From: Brevundimonas sp.
GTDB lineage: Bacteria > Pseudomonadota > Alphaproteobacteria > Caulobacterales > Caulobacteraceae
NCBI RefSeq assembly: GCF_003248455.1
Contig: NZ_QFNM01000005.1
Location: 112,786 to 176,785, forward strand
Length of the DNA stretch: 64,000 nucleotides
Direction of reading: 5' to 3'
A model generated the notes under the pieces. That model made no database searches, was not told the DNA's origin, and was given only the letters and a program-made list of their open reading frames with translations. How positions within the stretch are numbered: position 1 is the first letter of the stretch; every line of letters begins with the position of its first letter. Both the position numbers and the translations under genes were made by a program. Shown in pieces: positions 61,888 through 64,000 of this stretch.

Positions 61888-62693
61888 CGGGCGGGCGCCG
61901 TGGGCTGGGCCGGGGCGTGGACGGGACTGTCCGCGGTGCGCTTCTGGCCCAGGTGTTTGGCGGCTTCCTCGGGGCCGATCTCCAGGAAGGCCGGGGCGGA
62001 GGCGTTGAACTGCTCCAGATGGCCGCTGCGGACCACCACCTGGCGCGCGCCGTCCCAGATCATGTGCAGGGCGACGTAAAGCACCACGACCAGGCCGATA
62101 TAGCCGATCCAGCTGAAGCGATGCAGCAGCTTGGCGATGTAGGTGGCGGCGACCCCCATCAGGGCGATGGACAGGATCAGGCCGAAGACCATGATCCACG
62201 GATGTTCGTGCGCCGCACCGGCGACAGCCAGCACATTGTCCAGCGACATGGTGATGTCGGCGACCATGATCTGGATCAGGGCGGCGCCGAAGCTCTTGCG
62301 CTTGACGCCCAGTTCCTCGGGCGAGGGACCCGTGCCGTGCTCGATGCTGAGCGCAAGTTGAAGCTCGGCCTCGGCCTCGGCTTGGTCGTGGGTCGCCTGT
62401 TCGCGCAGTTCGCGCCACATCTTCCAGCACACCCACAGCAGCAGCAGGCCGCCCGCCAGCAAAAGACCGACCAGGGCCAGAAGCTGGACGGTGATCAGGG
62501 CGAAGCCGATGCGCATGACCACGGCGGCGGCCAGGCCGATCAGAATGGCCTTCTTGCGCTGGTCCTGGGGCAGGGCTGCGGCGGCCAAGCCCACGGCGAC
62601 GGCGTTGTCGCCGGCCAGCACCAGGTCCATCAGCAGGACCTGGCCCAGGGCCGCAGCCTGGCTGGCGAGTTCGGGAGACGAGAGGAATTCCAT
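61884..62693 (-). CDS. TerC family integral membrane protein
   Basis: A 269-residue membrane protein with about seven hydrophobic segments. Typical TerC marks are LMDLVLAGDNAVAVGLAAAA (acidic GDNAV motif) and ALIQIMVADITMSLDNVLAV (second acidic DNVLAV motif), both essential for metal ion transport in studied homologues (manganese or calcium export). The central loop is acidic (QATHDQAEAEAELQLALSIE) and the C-terminal tail is hydrophilic. Named after tellurite resistance, but most relatives are metal-related exporters. The gene is coupled to the downstream rhodanese gene. Confidence 0.88.
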   Translation of the reverse strand: MEFLSSPELASQAAALGQVLLMDLVLAGDNAVAVGLAAAALPQDQRKKAILIGLAAAVVMRIGFALITVQLLALVGLLLAGGLLLLWVCWKMWRELREQATHDQAEAEAELQLALSIEHGTGPSPEELGVKRKSFGAALIQIMVADITMSLDNVLAVAGAAHEHPWIMVFGLILSIALMGVAATYIAKLLHRFSWIGYIGLVVVLYVALHMIWDGARQVVVRSGHLEQFNASAPAFLEIGPEEAAKHLGQKRTADSPVHAPAQPTAPAR

Positions 62694-62724
62694 TCCCGCT
62701 CTCTAACGCCGGTGCGGCGTTCTG

Positions 62725-63609
62725 TCAGCCGCGTTGCGCGCGCGCCGCCTCATAAAGCGCCACGGCGGCGGCGTTGGACACGTTCAAGCTCTCGAAACCG
62801 CCGGGCATGGGGATGTTGGCCAGGACGTCGCAGTGTTCGGCGACTAGGCGGCGGATGCCGTCGCCTTCCGACCCCATGACCAGGACGGTGGGCTGCGAAT
62901 CGAGCGCCTCTTCCAGCGTCTGTTCGCCCGACCCGTCCAGCCCCACCGCCCGCCAGCCCAGATCGGCCAGGCGCTCCAGCGCGCGCGACAGATTTGTCAC
63001 TCGCGCATGGGGCAGGCGTTCGGTCGCGCCGACGGCCGCCTTGGCCAGGGCGCCGGCCAGGGCAGGGGCGTGGCGATCCTGAACGATGACGCCCCGAGCG
63101 CCGAAGGCCAGGGCCGAACGGAAGATGGCGCCGACGTTCTGGGGATCAGTCAGTTGGTCCAGCATGACGATGATCCCCCGCGCCGGCTCGGCCAATTCCT
63201 CCAGTGACACGCCTTCCAGCGGCTGGACCTTGAACGCCATGCCCTGATGCACCGCGCCGGCGGGCAGCATCCGGGTCAGGGCTTGATTGTCCATGACCTC
63301 GATCTTGTGGCCGTGGTTCAGCCGCCCGTCCTCGATCTCCTGGGCGCGCTCGGCGGTGACGATCAAGCGGCCCGTTCCGCGCCGGGCGGGATTCGCCAGG
63401 GCGGCCAGAACCGGATGTCGGCCCCATAGAAAATTATCGGCCTCGGCCTTGGACCGATCCGGCGAACGAGGCGGACGAGGACCGTCTTCGCGCCCGGGAA
63501 ATCCTTGCTGGGCAGGCTTTTGCGCCTTGTCGCGCGGCCCGCTGGCTCGGCCTCCGAAGGCCGGCTTTTTACCGCTTTTACGGTCGTTGCGTTCTGATTT
63601 CGACGACAC
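62725..63609 (-). CDS. rlmB: 23S rRNA (guanosine-2'-O)-methyltransferase RlmB
   Basis: A 294-residue SpoU-class methyltransferase that methylates G2251 in 23S rRNA. The first 60 residues are a basic low-complexity tail (SSKSERNDRKSGKKPAFGG); then come the substrate-binding domain (LWGRHPVLAALANPARRGTG, HQGMAFKVQPLEGVSLEEL) and the knotted SPOUT domain with IVMLDQLTDPQNVGAIFRSA, LVMGSEGDGIRRLVAEHCD and IPMPGGFESLNVSNAAAVAL. A GTG start at 63609 is chosen for its GGAGGG ribosome site; longer frames upstream run into the tRNA gene region and are not coding. Confidence 0.88.
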   Translation of the reverse strand: MSSKSERNDRKSGKKPAFGGRASGPRDKAQKPAQQGFPGREDGPRPPRSPDRSKAEADNFLWGRHPVLAALANPARRGTGRLIVTAERAQEIEDGRLNHGHKIEVMDNQALTRMLPAGAVHQGMAFKVQPLEGVSLEELAEPARGIIVMLDQLTDPQNVGAIFRSALAFGARGVIVQDRHAPALAGALAKAAVGATERLPHARVTNLSRALERLADLGWRAVGLDGSGEQTLEEALDSQPTVLVMGSEGDGIRRLVAEHCDVLANIPMPGGFESLNVSNAAAVALYEAARAQRG

Positions 63610-63758
63610 TATAAGACGCCCTCCGATTTGGAGCCCCAAGGGCTTTCGGGTCTGGGCGCCCCCTCTACTGCAGAGGAGGCGACATACCGAAGGCTTTTGT
63701 TTCGTCCCGCTTGAATAAGGGCGGAACGGAGGGGTCCGGCGGTTCGAAAAGGCGCGTT

Positions 63759-63842
63759 GGGGGAATGTCCCGAGCGGCAAAGGGGGGGGACTGTAAATCC
63801 CCTGCGTAAGCTTCGAAGGTTCGAGTCCTTCTTCCCCCACCA
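63759..63842 (+). tRNA. tRNA-Tyr (GUA)
   Basis: The acceptor arms GGGGGAA (63759-63765) and TTCCCCC (63832-63838) pair fully, followed by A and an encoded CCA (63840-63842). The anticodon loop CTGTAAA carries GTA at 63793-63795, with the anticodon stem GGGGA/TCCCC, and the T-arm has GGTTCGAGTCC. A long variable arm (TGCGTAAGCTTCGAA) fits the class II type expected for tyrosine. It lies divergent from rlmB and is followed by tRNA-Gly 79 bases later. Confidence 0.95.
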
Positions 63843-63921
63843 CGCGCCTTGCGAACACGACGGATCAGGACGCCGGAGAGGATCGGCTGCGGCGTTCCCC
63901 TAGAACTTCCGCAGTCTCCGC

Positions 63922-63995
63922 GCGGGTATAGCACAATGGTAGTGCAGCAGCCTTCCAAGCTGAGGATGTCGGTTCGATCCCGTCTACCCGCTCCA
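63922..63995 (+). tRNA. tRNA-Gly (UCC)
   Basis: The acceptor arms GCGGGTA (63922-63928) and TACCCGC (63985-63991) pair fully, with discriminator T and encoded CCA (63993-63995). The D-stem GCAC/GTGC, anticodon loop CTTCCAA with TCC at 63954-63956 and the T-loop TTCGATC are clear. It reads GGA and GGG-type codons. It probably shares a transcript with the tyrosine tRNA. Confidence 0.95.
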
Positions 63996-64000
63996 GGTTT

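Overview
The window is high-GC, dense, leaderless-repeat-poor bacterial chromosome whose gene content and order suggest an alphaproteobacterium of the order Caulobacterales, most likely Brevundimonas or a close relative. This is inferred from the cvpA-purF-SDR and radA neighbourhood, three large TonB-dependent receptors, the S18/S6/L9 sequences and the branched-chain amino acid catabolic genes. I had no database search, so the genus is a judgement. No prophage, CRISPR array, insertion sequence or plasmid gene is visible.

Layout. 1-0.9 kb: an unresolved stretch, then a hemerythrin-type protein. 1.1-3.6 kb: methionine ABC importer metN-metI-metQ. 3.8-7.7 kb: a copper-resistance operon (glutaredoxin-MauE fusion, copA, copB) divergent from a MerR/CueR-type regulator, with a clear 19-bp-spacer MerR-type promoter between them. 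8.1-13.8 kb: a LysR regulator divergent from a valine-degradation operon (mmsA, acyl-CoA dehydrogenase, 3-hydroxyisobutyryl-CoA hydrolase, mmsB). 14.1-30.2 kb: the most distinctive region, a carbohydrate-utilisation locus with a LacI regulator, two TonB-dependent receptors, a GH144/PF10091-type glucanase, a sugar-binding protein with two permeases, a 1070-residue discoidin-containing six-hairpin glycosidase, and a MalK-type ATPase. Near-identical palindromic operators (GTAACCG-TTAC) lie upstream of lacI and between malK and the second receptor, so one LacI protein probably controls the whole locus.

30.2-34.0 kb: small membrane proteins, an Spx/ArsC-like protein, an endonuclease/exonuclease/phosphatase-family protein and an ECF sigma factor with a small membrane partner. 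34.0-38.8 kb: panB and the conserved yfgM-like/bamB/der group. 38.8-47.1 kb: Nudix and SDR genes, purF, cvpA, radA, a Yip1-family protein, alr and dnaB. 47.3-49.8 kb: a third TonB-dependent receptor. 50.1-51.3 kb: the ribosomal operon rpsF-rpsR-rplI, in which rpsR carries an apparent single-base frameshift beside a homopolymer. 51.5-56.9 kb: leucine degradation (methylcrotonyl-CoA carboxylase subunits and a methylglutaconyl-CoA hydratase-like gene) interrupted by a 2-oxoglutarate oxygenase gene on the other strand. 57.2-62.7 kb: DUF1489, a MATE transporter, metG, a second 2-oxoglutarate oxygenase, a rhodanese and TerC. 62.7-64 kb: rlmB and two tRNA genes (Tyr-GUA, Gly-UCC).

Several intergenic regions carry dispersed REP/REPIN-like hairpins sharing a GTCATCC...GGATGAC frame with an ACAAG or GCAAG loop, plus two other inverted-repeat elements. 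The points most worth following are the LacI-controlled glucan locus, the copper operon with its glutaredoxin-MauE fusion, and the rpsR frameshift.
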